In this document: piece after piece, positions 7,256 to 16,084 of the stretch
Position numbering within the stretch: position 1 is the first letter of the stretch
Layout: each line of letters starts with the position of its first letter
Source: an uncultured Oligoflexia bacterium
GTDB taxonomy: Bacteria > Bdellovibrionota > Bacteriovoracia > Bacteriovoracales > Bacteriovoracaceae
DNA: 44,053 nt
Direction of reading: 5' to 3'
Assembly: GCA_937120495.1 (NCBI GenBank)
Contig: CAKZJW010000105.1
Coordinates: forward strand, 1-44,053
Notes under the pieces: generated by a model
The model's input: only the letters and a program-made list of their open reading frames with translations
What the model was told of the DNA's origin: nothing
Databases searched by the model: none
Translations under genes and position numbers: made by a program

Positions 7256-8629
7256 TTACTTTTTCTCTGATGCAAGACCTCTACTAACTTGAGAGTTTAT
7301 AAGTCTCTCTTTTCTTTCAAGTAGATACTTTGAAGATCCTTTAACATAACTAGAAGCTATTTTATCTTCAGCATTTTTAATTAGAGGATTCGCTCCTGCT
7401 TCAAGAAGAAGGGCCATAGAAGAGAAACACCTTTTCATTGCTGCATAAGTAAGAGCAGTGTTTCCTTCTGAGTCTTTTAAATTCAAATTTGCCTTTTTAG
7501 AAATCAGATAATCAGTAATGTTTGGATTACAATCTATTGAAGCAATATGAAGAGGAGTGTATTTATACTTAGTTGTCTGTCTATCCAGACCTTTAAGATT
7601 TTTCCCAATTATAAAATCAAGAGTTTCTGTATTCCCACTACTTGCTGCAAGATGTACAGGTCTGTAAGACTCTTTACTTTCAAATTTCACTGTTGCCTTA
7701 TTTAATTCAAAGTCTTGTTGCAATAATAGCTTTAATAAGTCCAGCTTCCCAGACATTAGAGCTGCAGAAACGGGAGTAAATCCTTTTTCTGATCTTTCAT
7801 CTTTATCTATTTTAGATATAATTTTTTTAAACTCTTCAACTTTATTATTTTCAATGAGAGAGTAGATTTTTGATTTTCCATATTTGGAAGGTAGAGTGGC
7901 TCCAGAGAGCATGAATAAAGCTCCAAATGTTCCAAACACCATTACTTTCTTCCCAATAATCCACATATCACGTCTTGGAATAAAATAAGAAAGAGATTCA
8001 TCTTTTAGAAGATTTAATGTCCTTCTAAACTTGAAGCCAAGAGCTAAAAATAAAATGATAATAATCAAATACTGTTTTATGGCCATATCTAATGGAGTCA
8101 TATTTACAGCCAGAGCAAAGTATAAAATAAAAACGCCAAAGAAAACTAAGTCCATTCCCTTTCGAACATAAATGAGTCTATTCATAAAACTAGACTTAGC
8201 ATTTTCAAGCCTAGGCTGCTCAACATCGCTATCAAAGATTATAAATGCTACAAATGTAATAATTTGAAGCAAAATAAATAAAAGTGGTATTGCTGAGAAC
8301 TGTTGCTTAGAGAACATTACTCCTGAAAAAGCCAATACAATTGAAGGCACAAAGTAGACAAAATCTGATGTAACCTTAGTCATAATAAGCTGAGACTTCG
8401 ATAGAGGAAGACTTAATAAATACTTTAAATTAAATTTCCTTCTATTTGTGTAGAACGCATACAACATTGCATAGAAAGCGATTGAGAATAAAAAATCGGC
8501 TTCTGAGTTTTTTGGATTACGAAAAATATTAAATAAAATCAAAACAACTGCTGTTATGGAATAAGAGATTCCAAGCTCAATTTTATTATATTTTAAATTA
8601 GATAGAAATAAATGAATAAAGGCTTTCAT
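7256..8629 (-). CDS. ABC-2 type permease fused to C-terminal ankyrin repeats
   Basis: 457 residues. Residues 1-250 are hydrophobic with about seven membrane segments (near 17-36, 46-61, 91-107, 113-132, 158-176, 187-199 and 229-247), in the manner of small ABC-2 exporter subunits. Residues about 260-440 contain ankyrin repeats: KGFTPVSAALMSGKLDLLKLLLQ, RPVHLAASSGNTETLDFII, TPLHIASIDCNPNITDYLI and GNTALTYAAMKRCFSSMALLLEAGANP. The gene follows its ATPase with a one-base TAATG overlap, so the two surely form one transporter. If the N-terminus is cytoplasmic and seven helices are right, the ankyrin part would be periplasmic; with six it would be inside. Substrate unknown. The fusion is unusual and I know no named family for it. 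Confidence 0.8.
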   Translation of the reverse strand: MKAFIHLFLSNLKYNKIELGISYSITAVVLILFNIFRNPKNSEADFLFSIAFYAMLYAFYTNRRKFNLKYLLSLPLSKSQLIMTKVTSDFVYFVPSIVLAFSGVMFSKQQFSAIPLLFILLQIITFVAFIIFDSDVEQPRLENAKSSFMNRLIYVRKGMDLVFFGVFILYFALAVNMTPLDMAIKQYLIIIILFLALGFKFRRTLNLLKDESLSYFIPRRDMWIIGKKVMVFGTFGALFMLSGATLPSKYGKSKIYSLIENNKVEEFKKIISKIDKDERSEKGFTPVSAALMSGKLDLLKLLLQQDFELNKATVKFESKESYRPVHLAASSGNTETLDFIIGKNLKGLDRQTTKYKYTPLHIASIDCNPNITDYLISKKANLNLKDSEGNTALTYAAMKRCFSSMALLLEAGANPLIKNAEDKIASSYVKGSSKYLLERKERLINSQVSRGLASEKK

Positions 8630-9312
8630 TAAGCAGCCTCCACATTTAAATTAAAGAGATGTTCAATTTCGCACACTTCATGAACATTGGCATGCTTGTG
8701 GTCTATAAAAAGAACCTTATCAACTACCCCATTTAAGTCTTCTGCTATATTTGTGGCCATAACGAGGCTACAAGATTGTTCTTTATGCAGTTTTTTTAAT
8801 AGAACAAAAAACTGTTTTCTAGATTCTGGATCTAAGACTGCTGTTACTTCATCCATTAAAAAAAGTTTCGGTCTCGCAGAGATGGCCGCAACAATTTGGG
8901 CCTTAACTTTTTGGCCTGTAGATAGAGATCCCATCTTTGCTTTTGGCTCCAGTGAGAAATATTCTAATAACTCTTTTTCTTTTACTCTATCGTAATTATC
9001 ATAAAAAAATCTTGTGAATTCTAAGTAGTTTTCAATACTGTGAGAACTTTGAATTTTAATATCATGAGAGAGTACAAAGATATCTTTTTTCTTACGTCGA
9101 GACAGACCCATAGGATCTTCTCCAAGAACTTCAATTTTACCTTTAGTGATTGGTCGATAGCCCATAAGCAGATCCAACAGAGTCGTTTTTCCTGCTCCAT
9201 TTTTTCCAAGAACTCCAATAAACTCACCTAGACTTAAATGAAAATTTAAATCTTCATAAACGGTATCTCCATTTGGAATTTTGTAATCTACATTTGTGAT
9301 ATCAATTATCAT
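8629..9312 (-). CDS. ABC transporter ATP-binding protein
   Basis: 227 residues. Walker A GKNGAGKTTLL, Q-loop region, a signature SLSTGQKVKAQI in place of LSGGQ, Walker B KLFLMDEVTAVLDPESR and a late VMATN segment where the switch His would be expected. The H-loop His is not evident there (VMATNIAED), which is worth noting. I chose ATG 9312, which has AGGTG seven bases upstream, over an in-frame TTG at 9324. It supplies ATP hydrolysis to the permease-ankyrin protein next to it. The pair resembles bacterial ABC-2 exporters of the YhcH/GntR-linked type. It is transcribed away from tatC, which lies about 100 bases upstream on the same strand. Confidence 0.9.
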   Translation of the reverse strand: MIIDITNVDYKIPNGDTVYEDLNFHLSLGEFIGVLGKNGAGKTTLLDLLMGYRPITKGKIEVLGEDPMGLSRRKKKDIFVLSHDIKIQSSHSIENYLEFTRFFYDNYDRVKEKELLEYFSLEPKAKMGSLSTGQKVKAQIVAAISARPKLFLMDEVTAVLDPESRKQFFVLLKKLHKEQSCSLVMATNIAEDLNGVVDKVLFIDHKHANVHEVCEIEHLFNLNVEAA

Positions 9313-9416
9313 AGTACACCTCAATTACTTATCGGTGTTTCTGAGAGAGAAGTTAAGACAGCTAAGCTATTTAAATCATTGGTTTTATTGTATTGATGGC
9401 TTAAAGAAAAAGTCTT

Positions 9417-10160
9417 TTAATCAACTTCCATAAGGTCTTGTTTTTTCTTAAAAGGCTCAACGATTAAAGCTACAGACCAAAGTCCAATCTCATAAAGAGT
9501 AATCAGTGGAATTAGTAGAGCAAGCTGAGTAATCACATCTGGAGGTGTTAGGATTGCAGAAAGAACGGCAAAAGCTGCGATTACATATCTTCTATAACTA
9601 GATAGTGATTTTTTATCAACAAGACCCATAAAGCCCAGAATAAGCATAATATTTGGAAGTTGAAAAAGTACTCCAAGAAAAACCAGTACCTTTAGCGAAA
9701 GAACAATATAGTCACGTAAACTAATTGTTGCCTCAACGTCACCTACTCCAAACTCCATCATAATAGAGAATGTATTTGGGAAGACAATAAAGTATCCGAA
9801 ACAAACTCCAAGACAAAAAAGAATAAATCCCACAAATACGAAAGGACGAATTACCTTTGCCTCTTTATCATAAAGACCAGGCCTAATAAAAAGCCATGCC
9901 TCTCTAAACCAAAGTGGTGATGAAACTATAATAGAGCTCCAAAATGCAAGTTGAAATTGCGAAAGTACTTTATCTAGAAGTCCTAGAAAAACAACTTTCC
10001 CCTCTACACCAAGTGCATCTCGAAGTGGTAGGAGTAAGATCTCTTGAAGCTGCTCTCCGAATCCATAACAAGCCATAAACGAAACAATTAAAATTATTGC
10101 AACTCTAATTAGCCTACTTCTAAGCTCTTCTAAATGATCTGTCAGGGCCATATCTTTCAC
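9417..10160 (-). CDS. tatC: Sec-independent (twin-arginine) translocase subunit TatC
   Basis: 247 residues with six membrane segments. The hallmark N-terminus MALTDHLEELRSRLIR is present, where the HLEELRxR motif recognises twin-arginine signals. FREAWLFIRPGLYDKEAK, the conserved SLRDYIVLSLKVLVFLGVLFQLP and RRYVIAAFAVLSAILTPPDVITQ also fit. TatC in the inner membrane binds Tat substrates and exports folded proteins. The GTG at 10160 has GGAG eight bases before it and is the better start; ATG 10151 is three codons inside. No tatA/tatB gene is adjacent. Confidence 0.96.
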   Translation of the reverse strand: MKDMALTDHLEELRSRLIRVAIILIVSFMACYGFGEQLQEILLLPLRDALGVEGKVVFLGLLDKVLSQFQLAFWSSIIVSSPLWFREAWLFIRPGLYDKEAKVIRPFVFVGFILFCLGVCFGYFIVFPNTFSIMMEFGVGDVEATISLRDYIVLSLKVLVFLGVLFQLPNIMLILGFMGLVDKKSLSSYRRYVIAAFAVLSAILTPPDVITQLALLIPLITLYEIGLWSVALIVEPFKKKQDLMEVD

Positions 10161-10209
10161 TGCATCTACTCCACTAGTTTTATTTTACCTATTAGACTAT
10201 AATAAAATT

Positions 10210-10776
10210 ATGAAACTTTTTATATCATTATTTTTACTACTATGCATCCAGTCATATGCTGCATCTAGACCTCACCTTGTCTGCCTTGGAGCCGAGGAAG
10301 TTTATATTCATAAGAATAAGATTGGTGGTGCTTACTATAAACTAAACCAAGAGATGATCTCACTACTTCTACAGTTGAACGAATCAGCAAAAATGAGTCC
10401 TAAGCTTCAAAAGAAAGTTTGTGCACAACGTTTCACATCAATGGCCATTTTGAGAGAAATTCTCACTAGTAAAAAACCTATCTTTAAAACGAGTTACTCA
10501 AATAAAAACCTTATGAAAAAAAGCACCGATAATTTTTCAATAAGTGAAATTAAAGGAAAGTCCTTCACAATTTTAATCAACTTTCTCACTCGCTTGCAGG
10601 CTCAATATTCAGATATTAATTGTCTTAAAAAAAGACTACCTGAGATAGTATCCTTTTATGAGAATGCTCAGTTTTTACTTTCTGAAATTGGTCTTGAAAA
10701 AACAATTGATACAATCAAGAATAAGAAAGCTTTCTTTGATAAGATTCAAAAACTTCCAGGCTCTCCTAAGTGTTAA
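10210..10776 (+). CDS. Exported protein of unknown function
   Basis: 188 residues with a signal peptide (MKLFISLFLLLCIQSYAAS, cleavage likely after SYA). The mature protein is helical, basic and has four cysteines (LVCLGAEE, KVCAQRF, INCLKKR and a terminal KC) that could pair as two disulfides. I do not recognise a family. It starts 49 bases from the tatC start in the opposite direction and its end overlaps the convergent iron-sulfur protein gene by 4 bases. Confidence 0.65.
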   Translation: MKLFISLFLLLCIQSYAASRPHLVCLGAEEVYIHKNKIGGAYYKLNQEMISLLLQLNESAKMSPKLQKKVCAQRFTSMAILREILTSKKPIFKTSYSNKNLMKKSTDNFSISEIKGKSFTILINFLTRLQAQYSDINCLKKRLPEIVSFYENAQFLLSEIGLEKTIDTIKNKKAFFDKIQKLPGSPKC

Positions 10777-11459
10777 ACAACCACGCTTAGTTTTAGATCC
10801 AGTTTTATTTCTGACAATAAGTAATTCTCTAATGTCTTTTGGATTTCCATACGTTTTAAATCGCTCTCACCACGGATACATCTAATTTTTAAGTTAAATG
10901 AATTCATACTTAGAACTTCAAACTTTAGATTTGAAAATTCAGGAGGGCAAACGTAGTAAAACTCCTCTATTAGTTTCTCTACTTTTGATATCCATACCTG
11001 GGCAGGCTCTCCATTAACATAGGATTTTCTGGCCTCTAGCTCTTTATAAAGATCGTTAAACTGAACATTACAGTGTGAACAAATTCCACAAATATGAGTT
11101 TCAAGTAAAAGCTTCTTTTTATCACCTTTGTATTCATGATAAGCCTGCTCTATATCTGACACCGTTTTATTTAAGCATCGACATAAAAGAGGACTTTGAT
11201 TTTCTGTTTGAATACAATTTTGTTGATCTTGACGAAATTCGTAAATTTTTTTTCTACTTAATCCAAGAGCAATATCTGTAATAAAATTTCCATTTGATTT
11301 TAGCTTTAAAAAATCATGCAATGAAAATTTCGAATAAAGAGTATTGAACGAATCAAAAATTTCTTTTAATTTTCCATCAAAGTTATGTTTAAAACTTATT
11401 ATTCTTTCATTTGAATCAATATCAATATGAAGATTAGATAGTAGGTTCTTGTTTTCCAT
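10773..11459 (-). CDS. BFD/NifU-like [2Fe-2S] protein
   Basis: 228 residues. The middle has CRCLNKTVSDIEQAYHEYKG then THICGICSHC. The C-x-C (93, 95) and C-x2-C (124, 127) about 30 residues apart are the pattern of BFD-like/NifU-type [2Fe-2S] domains. The first 80 residues (SLHDFLKLKSNGNFITDIAL) and the last 70 (VEKLIEEFYYVCPPEFSNLKFEVLSMNSFNLKIRC) sit where NifU has its scaffold and Nfu domains, but the second lacks CxxC. It could therefore be a degenerate three-domain NifU relative; that part is inference. It overlaps map by 26 bases and is translated after it on the same strand. Confidence 0.6.
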   Translation of the reverse strand: MENKNLLSNLHIDIDSNERIISFKHNFDGKLKEIFDSFNTLYSKFSLHDFLKLKSNGNFITDIALGLSRKKIYEFRQDQQNCIQTENQSPLLCRCLNKTVSDIEQAYHEYKGDKKKLLLETHICGICSHCNVQFNDLYKELEARKSYVNGEPAQVWISKVEKLIEEFYYVCPPEFSNLKFEVLSMNSFNLKIRCIRGESDLKRMEIQKTLENYLLSEIKLDLKLSVVV

Positions 11460-12210
11460 CTGGATCCAATGTTAAAATTTCATAACCTGTTTGAGTGATT
11501 AAAATAGTATGCTCAAATTGCGCTGAAACTTTTTTGTCTTTTGTTATTACGGTCCAGTCATCTTTTAATAATTTACAGTGACGTGATCCCATATTTATCA
11601 TTGGCTCTATAGTAAAAGTCATCCCGGCTTTAAGCTCGACACCAGCACCTTTAGTTCCGTAATGCAGAACCTGAGGCTCTTCATGAAATTCTCTTCCGAT
11701 TCCATGTCCACAGTACTCTCTTACAACTGAGTAGCCACTGCTTTCAGCAATCTTTTGAATCACTGCTCCAACATCACCAAGCCTCGCCCCTGGCTTACAA
11801 ACTTTGATTCCTTCCATCATGCATTCGTAAGTAACTTGTACCAGTTTTTTTACCTCTGGCTTTACATTACCAATATAGAAAGTTCTGTTTGTATCACCGT
11901 GAAAGTTTTTAAAATACGTCGTTACATCAATATTTAGAATATCACCGTCTTTTAAAATATCTTTTTTACTTGGGATTCCATGACAAATTACTTCATTAAG
12001 TGAAGTACAAACCGACTTTGGAAAACCGTGGTAGTTTAGTGGAGAAGGATAAGCTTCGTTCTCAATTATAAAGTCATGACACAACTTATTTACTTCATCG
12101 GTACTCATACCAACTTTAAGCTTGTCCTCAATATAGTTCAAAGTCTTTGCTGCAAGTTGGCAAGACTCTTTCATTATTTCAATTTCTCTATCAGATTTTA
12201 TCGTTATCAT
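11434..12210 (-). CDS. map: Methionine aminopeptidase, type I
   Basis: 258 residues, standard for the bacterial enzyme. The five metal ligands are visible: D95 in NIDVTTY, D106 in HGDTNRTF, H169 in YCGHGIGREFHEEP, E202 in FTIEPM and E233 in AQFEHT. H61 in LNYHGFPKSVCTSLNEVICHGIP is the usual substrate-site residue. It removes the initiator methionine from nascent cytoplasmic proteins. Its ATG (12208-12210) abuts the opposite-strand 2-hydroxyacid dehydrogenase gene, so the two have divergent promoters. Its 3' end overlaps the iron-sulfur protein gene, suggesting one operon. Confidence 0.97.
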   Translation of the reverse strand: MITIKSDREIEIMKESCQLAAKTLNYIEDKLKVGMSTDEVNKLCHDFIIENEAYPSPLNYHGFPKSVCTSLNEVICHGIPSKKDILKDGDILNIDVTTYFKNFHGDTNRTFYIGNVKPEVKKLVQVTYECMMEGIKVCKPGARLGDVGAVIQKIAESSGYSVVREYCGHGIGREFHEEPQVLHYGTKGAGVELKAGMTFTIEPMINMGSRHCKLLKDDWTVITKDKKVSAQFEHTILITQTGYEILTLDPDGKQEPTI

Positions 12211-12277
12211 GGCTGCATACTACATTGAAATTGCTCTTTTCGCTAGTCTCCAAGTCTATTTTCTACTAAAATTAAGC

Positions 12278-13267
12278 ATGAGTATACAAATCTACAGACT
12301 GAACGCGTCATCTTATCAAGATGCTGCCTTTTTTACGAAAGAGAAAAGCAAACTTGAAAGTATAGAGGGTGTTAAATACGTTAGTTCAATTGCTGAAATT
12401 CAAAAGGATGAACCTCTCATTCTAATTACGAATACTCACACCAAGCCTACAGATATTCCGCCAACCCTATTGGAGAACACGGTATTAATTGTTCACCCAA
12501 ACTCTGGTTACGAAAATTTTGAAGTAGATTTTTTAGAAACAATTGATTTCCCAATCGTACTTGGAAATCCTATTCGATCTCATCCCGTTGCAGAATATAT
12601 TCTTGGATGTATTTTTCAGCGCTTTGTTTCAATTCCTAGCCAGCTACATTGGTCGCAAGACAGAAGCTGGGATAGAAAACTTCTAAGAGACCAATCGATT
12701 CTTATTTTTGGCCAAGGAAGTGTTGGGAATATTCTCGTTCAAACACTTGGGCACTTATGTCGCAGAATTCAAGTTGTTGATCCTTATAAAGAGGAACAGT
12801 TTTTCAAATCTCAAAAGCTAGAAAATTTTGAAGCAAAAACCCTAGAGGGACAAAATATAGTTATCTTTGCTCAAAGTTTAAATAAGCAAAATGAAAATTT
12901 CTTTTCTAAAGAGCTCTTCTCTTATTTAAGAGAAGACGTACTACTTGTTAATGCTGCAAGAGGTGGCCTTCTTGATGAAGATCAACTTTACACGTTCCTG
13001 ACTAACAAGCCAGAGGCCTTTGCTTATATTGATACATTTACCCAGGAACCTTATACTCCAGGCTATCTAAGCTCTTTAAAGAATATTAATAAGACTTCAC
13101 ATATCGCTGGATCTCACAGTCAACTTAACAGAGACATTATCAACTTTGAATTTCATATTATAAATGAGTTTGTAGGTTACTATAATAAAAATAGTGTTGA
13201 GGACTTCACGAAGGATTATTACAGCATTACTTTAAAGTCCAAAATTATTGAAGGAAATTTTATCTAA
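12278..13267 (+). CDS. D-isomer specific 2-hydroxyacid dehydrogenase family protein
   Basis: About 329 residues from ATG 12278 (MSIQIYRLNASSYQDAAFF). The frame is open back to ATG 12209, but those 23 extra residues are hydrophobic and not family-like, and would collide with the map start. The NAD-binding motif is present as GQGSVGNILVQTLG with VDP as the acidic end. VNAARGGLLDEDQLYTFL carries the catalytic Arg region, DTFTQEP follows, and HIAGSHSQ supplies the general-acid His. The family reduces 2-keto acids or oxidises D-2-hydroxy acids; the substrate here cannot be read. Its stop overlaps the ureohydrolase ATG (TAATG), so the two are coupled. Confidence 0.8.
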   Translation: MSIQIYRLNASSYQDAAFFTKEKSKLESIEGVKYVSSIAEIQKDEPLILITNTHTKPTDIPPTLLENTVLIVHPNSGYENFEVDFLETIDFPIVLGNPIRSHPVAEYILGCIFQRFVSIPSQLHWSQDRSWDRKLLRDQSILIFGQGSVGNILVQTLGHLCRRIQVVDPYKEEQFFKSQKLENFEAKTLEGQNIVIFAQSLNKQNENFFSKELFSYLREDVLLVNAARGGLLDEDQLYTFLTNKPEAFAYIDTFTQEPYTPGYLSSLKNINKTSHIAGSHSQLNRDIINFEFHIINEFVGYYNKNSVEDFTKDYYSITLKSKIIEGNFI

Positions 13268-14349
13268 TGAAAAATTTGAATGATTTTTTGTGCCCTCCTG
13301 GAAATGGAGTTTTTACTGTTCATACTGCACAAGAAAATAAACAAGCTCTGCACTTTGCTCTTTATAATACAATTGACAGTGAAGAGGTTGAGGCGAAATG
13401 GAAAGATAGTTTAGAGAAGACTGATCAAACGAAAAAAACAATTCTTCTTGGACTATGTTTTGATACTGGTGGCGGAATACAAAGGGGTGCTAACTGGGGC
13501 CCTTTATTTATAAGAGAAAACTTGATTAAAAATTTTAATTGCGAAGATATTTTAGATATCGGTGATATACGTGTTATCCCTCACCTACTTCACGATAAAT
13601 ATTTAAATACTGAAACAATTAAATCCTGTCAGGAAGCTTTATATGATGGTTTAGACTTACCTGTAAGTCCATTGAGTATTGCTCAAAGTTTAAGTAAAGA
13701 TTTATTTTTAAATGATAAAAAGCTTTTTACATTAGGTGGAGACCATTCTGTGAGTTATCCACTTGTAAAGTCTTGGCTTGAGGTAAAAAAGCAGAAGGGT
13801 GTAAAGGCTGCGGTAATTCATTTTGATGCTCATACTGATTTAATGCCTAAAAGACTTGGTATCGATATATGTTTTGCCTCTTGGGCATACCATATGATTG
13901 AACTTTTAGAAAAACCCTCTCACCTTCTTCAGTATGGAATTCGATCTAGTGGGCAGCCAAAAGATTACTGGGAGAAAAAACTTGGAGTGCAACAATTTTG
14001 GCCAAGTGACTTTGATTCTCTAGGAACTGATGGAGTTATTCAAAAGACAATTAATTATTTAAGATCTCAAAACATAGAAGAAGTTTATATTAGCTTTGAT
14101 ATCGATGCGCTTGATTCGTCTTATGCTAGCTCTACGGGAACACCTGAGCACGGTGGGCTTGACCCAAAGACATGTATTCAAATCATTGAAGAAATATCAA
14201 CCTGTTGCTCTGTTACAGCTGGTGATCTTGTTGAAGTTGCTCCTTTTGTATCGAGTACGCACAAAAATAAAAATACAATCGAACCAGATACGACAGTTCA
14301 AAGTGCGGCATTAATTTCTCAAAAAATTATCGAGGTTATGAATAAGTGA
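13267..14349 (+). CDS. Arginase/agmatinase/formimidoylglutamase family ureohydrolase
   Basis: 360 residues, longer than speB (297) and not closely alike. Metal-site residues are complete: LGGDHSVSYP (H160), HFDAHTD (D187, H189, D191) and SFDIDALDSSYASSTGTPEHGG (D278, D280). It has a long N-terminal extension and LCFDTGGGIQRGANWGP in place of the usual substrate-side loop. Such enzymes split guanidino compounds into urea (or formamide) and an amine. Arginine, formiminoglutamate, guanidinobutyrate or others are possible. It is flanked by and overlaps the 2-hydroxyacid dehydrogenase upstream (TAATG) and aat downstream (GTGA). Confidence 0.85.
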   Translation: MKNLNDFLCPPGNGVFTVHTAQENKQALHFALYNTIDSEEVEAKWKDSLEKTDQTKKTILLGLCFDTGGGIQRGANWGPLFIRENLIKNFNCEDILDIGDIRVIPHLLHDKYLNTETIKSCQEALYDGLDLPVSPLSIAQSLSKDLFLNDKKLFTLGGDHSVSYPLVKSWLEVKKQKGVKAAVIHFDAHTDLMPKRLGIDICFASWAYHMIELLEKPSHLLQYGIRSSGQPKDYWEKKLGVQQFWPSDFDSLGTDGVIQKTINYLRSQNIEEVYISFDIDALDSSYASSTGTPEHGGLDPKTCIQIIEEISTCCSVTAGDLVEVAPFVSSTHKNKNTIEPDTTVQSAALISQKIIEVMNK

Positions 14350-15002
14350 AAGTCGAGTTCCCAAGTGTTCAATTAGCTGCTGAAGATGGCTTACTTGCTG
14401 TAGGTGGTAACCTACAAGTTGAGACTCTAATAAATGCTTATACAAGTGGTATCTTTCCTTGGCCGGTTGATGAAGACTACCCTCTGACTTGGTTTGCACC
14501 AAACCCAAGAGGGATAATTAAAACCTCTAATATTAAGTTTTCTCAATCTTTAAAAAAGTTTGTTAATAAAACAAATTTCAATATAAAGATCAATCAAGAC
14601 TTTGAGAGCATAATTACAAAATGTGCCCATGCAAAAAGAAAACATGAAAGTGGAACTTGGATTTATTCCAATATTATTCAAGCCTATACAGAAATGTTTA
14701 ATGCTAAAAAAGCCTACTGTATTGGTGTTTATAATGATGAGGCTCTTGTGGGTGGGCTTTATGGTGTTTGTATTGGTCAATTAATATCTGGAGAATCAAT
14801 GTTTTATGAAGAAGCAAACGCTTCGAAGCTCGCTCTCTACACTCTTTTAAACATTCTAATTGAGAAAAAAATTCCATTTATAGATACGCAAATGGTAACT
14901 CCGATAATTGAATCTTTTGGTGGAGAAAATATTTCAAGACCAGATTTTATGGATTTATTATCTTCTATTGATTTAACACTCGATAGAGAATCAATCTTCT
15001 AA
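14346..15002 (+). CDS. aat: Leucyl/phenylalanyl-tRNA-protein transferase
   Basis: 218 residues, near normal. Conserved blocks: FPSVQLAAEDGLLAVGGNL, AYTSGIFPWP, LTWFAPNPRGII, SGTWIYSNIIQAYTEMF, YNDEALVGGLYGVCIGQLISGESMF and FIDTQMVTPIIESFGGENISR. It adds Leu or Phe to proteins with N-terminal Arg/Lys, marking them for ClpS-ClpAP degradation (N-end rule). The start is GTG 14346 inside the ureohydrolase stop (GTGA overlap of 4 bases), so it is co-translated. Its stop overlaps the convergent desaturase stop by 4 bases. Confidence 0.96.
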   Translation: MKVEFPSVQLAAEDGLLAVGGNLQVETLINAYTSGIFPWPVDEDYPLTWFAPNPRGIIKTSNIKFSQSLKKFVNKTNFNIKINQDFESIITKCAHAKRKHESGTWIYSNIIQAYTEMFNAKKAYCIGVYNDEALVGGLYGVCIGQLISGESMFYEEANASKLALYTLLNILIEKKIPFIDTQMVTPIIESFGGENISRPDFMDLLSSIDLTLDRESIF

Positions 15003-16084
15003 ACGTATCTTAATCCAAGGCGATAGTTTGCATAAAAAGTACGCTTAGCTTCACTAATAAGCTCTTTCATATCTGCTGTGACTTTTACTTTCTTACCCTG
15101 AATATAATCGTCAATCATAGCAATAAGTTCAGTATAACTCGTATTTAGTTCAGTAGCGATCTCTTCTGCTCTCTTTTTAAAACGAAAGTCTTTTTGTAAA
15201 AGCTCTGTAATATGTTTACTCATTTCTTGTTTTAGGCTTTGAGTTGTATAAGCATTTTTTACTTTTGCCATACTAAAACCTTTAAGAAGTTTGATATAAA
15301 AGTATCCCCAGTCAAACTCAAACCATCTGTGTCTGAATGAACACGACTTTGGGTGAGCATGATGGTTATTATGATCTAATTCTCCACAAATAAGGAAATT
15401 AAGAGGAAGAACAAAACCTAAGTTTCGACTATTATCCGAACAATTATGATTTCTATAGCCCCACCAGTGAGCAAATCCATTTACTCCGCCAACAGCAAAG
15501 ATTGGAGAAACAGAAAAATTTATAAGAGATATGATTGACCCATATAGTGGACCAAAAACAAAAAGATTTATAACTGTTAATAGAATTGGCCCAAGTAGAG
15601 CTCTATTGGCCATAAAAAGTTCAAGTTTATTAGCTTTTAATGTTTTTCTAATTTTTAAAACTGGAGCACTTGTTCTCGCCTTAGCATAATCCCAAACCCC
15701 AAGAAATAGCACATGTAGCAGACCTTTTTGAACAGGGCTATGAGGATCTTTCTCTTTGTCTGAGTGAGCATGGTGATAAATATGAACTGATACCCAGTCT
15801 AATTTTGACATTCCACCAACAAGCCATAAATTTAATTGCATAAAAAGATCAAGGATAGGATTTAAGATAACACCTTTATGTGTATGGTATCTATGAAAAG
15901 ATAAGCTCATCGAAGTAATTGTAATATGTGTAATTACTACTGCATAGATTAAGAATTTTAAAAATGTATTTCCTTCAAAAATATTTCCAAAGAATCCAAA
16001 TTCACCAATTAGTTCTGAACCAAAAAAGAGAAAAGCAAAGTACGAGCTTATTAGAGTTAAAGTTTTGATTATTGCCTTATTCAT
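14999..16084 (-). CDS. Membrane fatty acyl desaturase (delta-9 type)
   Basis: 361 residues. Three histidine boxes bind the di-iron centre: HRYHTHKG (64-69), HIYHHAHSDKEKDPHSP (101-105) and DHNNHHAHP (about 236-242). Hydrophobic segments flank them, so the enzyme sits in the inner membrane and uses O2 and two electrons to place a double bond in an acyl chain. Such desaturases depend on an outside electron donor (ferredoxin or cytochrome b5-like). This one has no fused donor domain. A hydrophilic C-terminal tail of about 80 residues is unassigned. Its ATG (16082-16084) overlaps the stop of the NuoI-like ferredoxin gene by four bases, making it the last gene of the complex-I-like operon. Confidence 0.9.
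   Translation of the reverse strand: MNKAIIKTLTLISSYFAFLFFGSELIGEFGFFGNIFEGNTFLKFLIYAVVITHITITSMSLSFHRYHTHKGVILNPILDLFMQLNLWLVGGMSKLDWVSVHIYHHAHSDKEKDPHSPVQKGLLHVLFLGVWDYAKARTSAPVLKIRKTLKANKLELFMANRALLGPILLTVINLFVFGPLYGSIISLINFSVSPIFAVGGVNGFAHWWGYRNHNCSDNSRNLGFVLPLNFLICGELDHNNHHAHPKSCSFRHRWFEFDWGYFYIKLLKGFSMAKVKNAYTTQSLKQEMSKHITELLQKDFRFKKRAEEIATELNTSYTELIAMIDDYIQGKKVKVTADMKELISEAKRTFYANYRLGLRYV

Noticed and set aside
12209..12277. N-terminal extension of the 2-hydroxyacid dehydrogenase
   Set aside because: It is hydrophobic, unlike the family, and abuts the map start; ATG 12278 gives a normal N-terminus.
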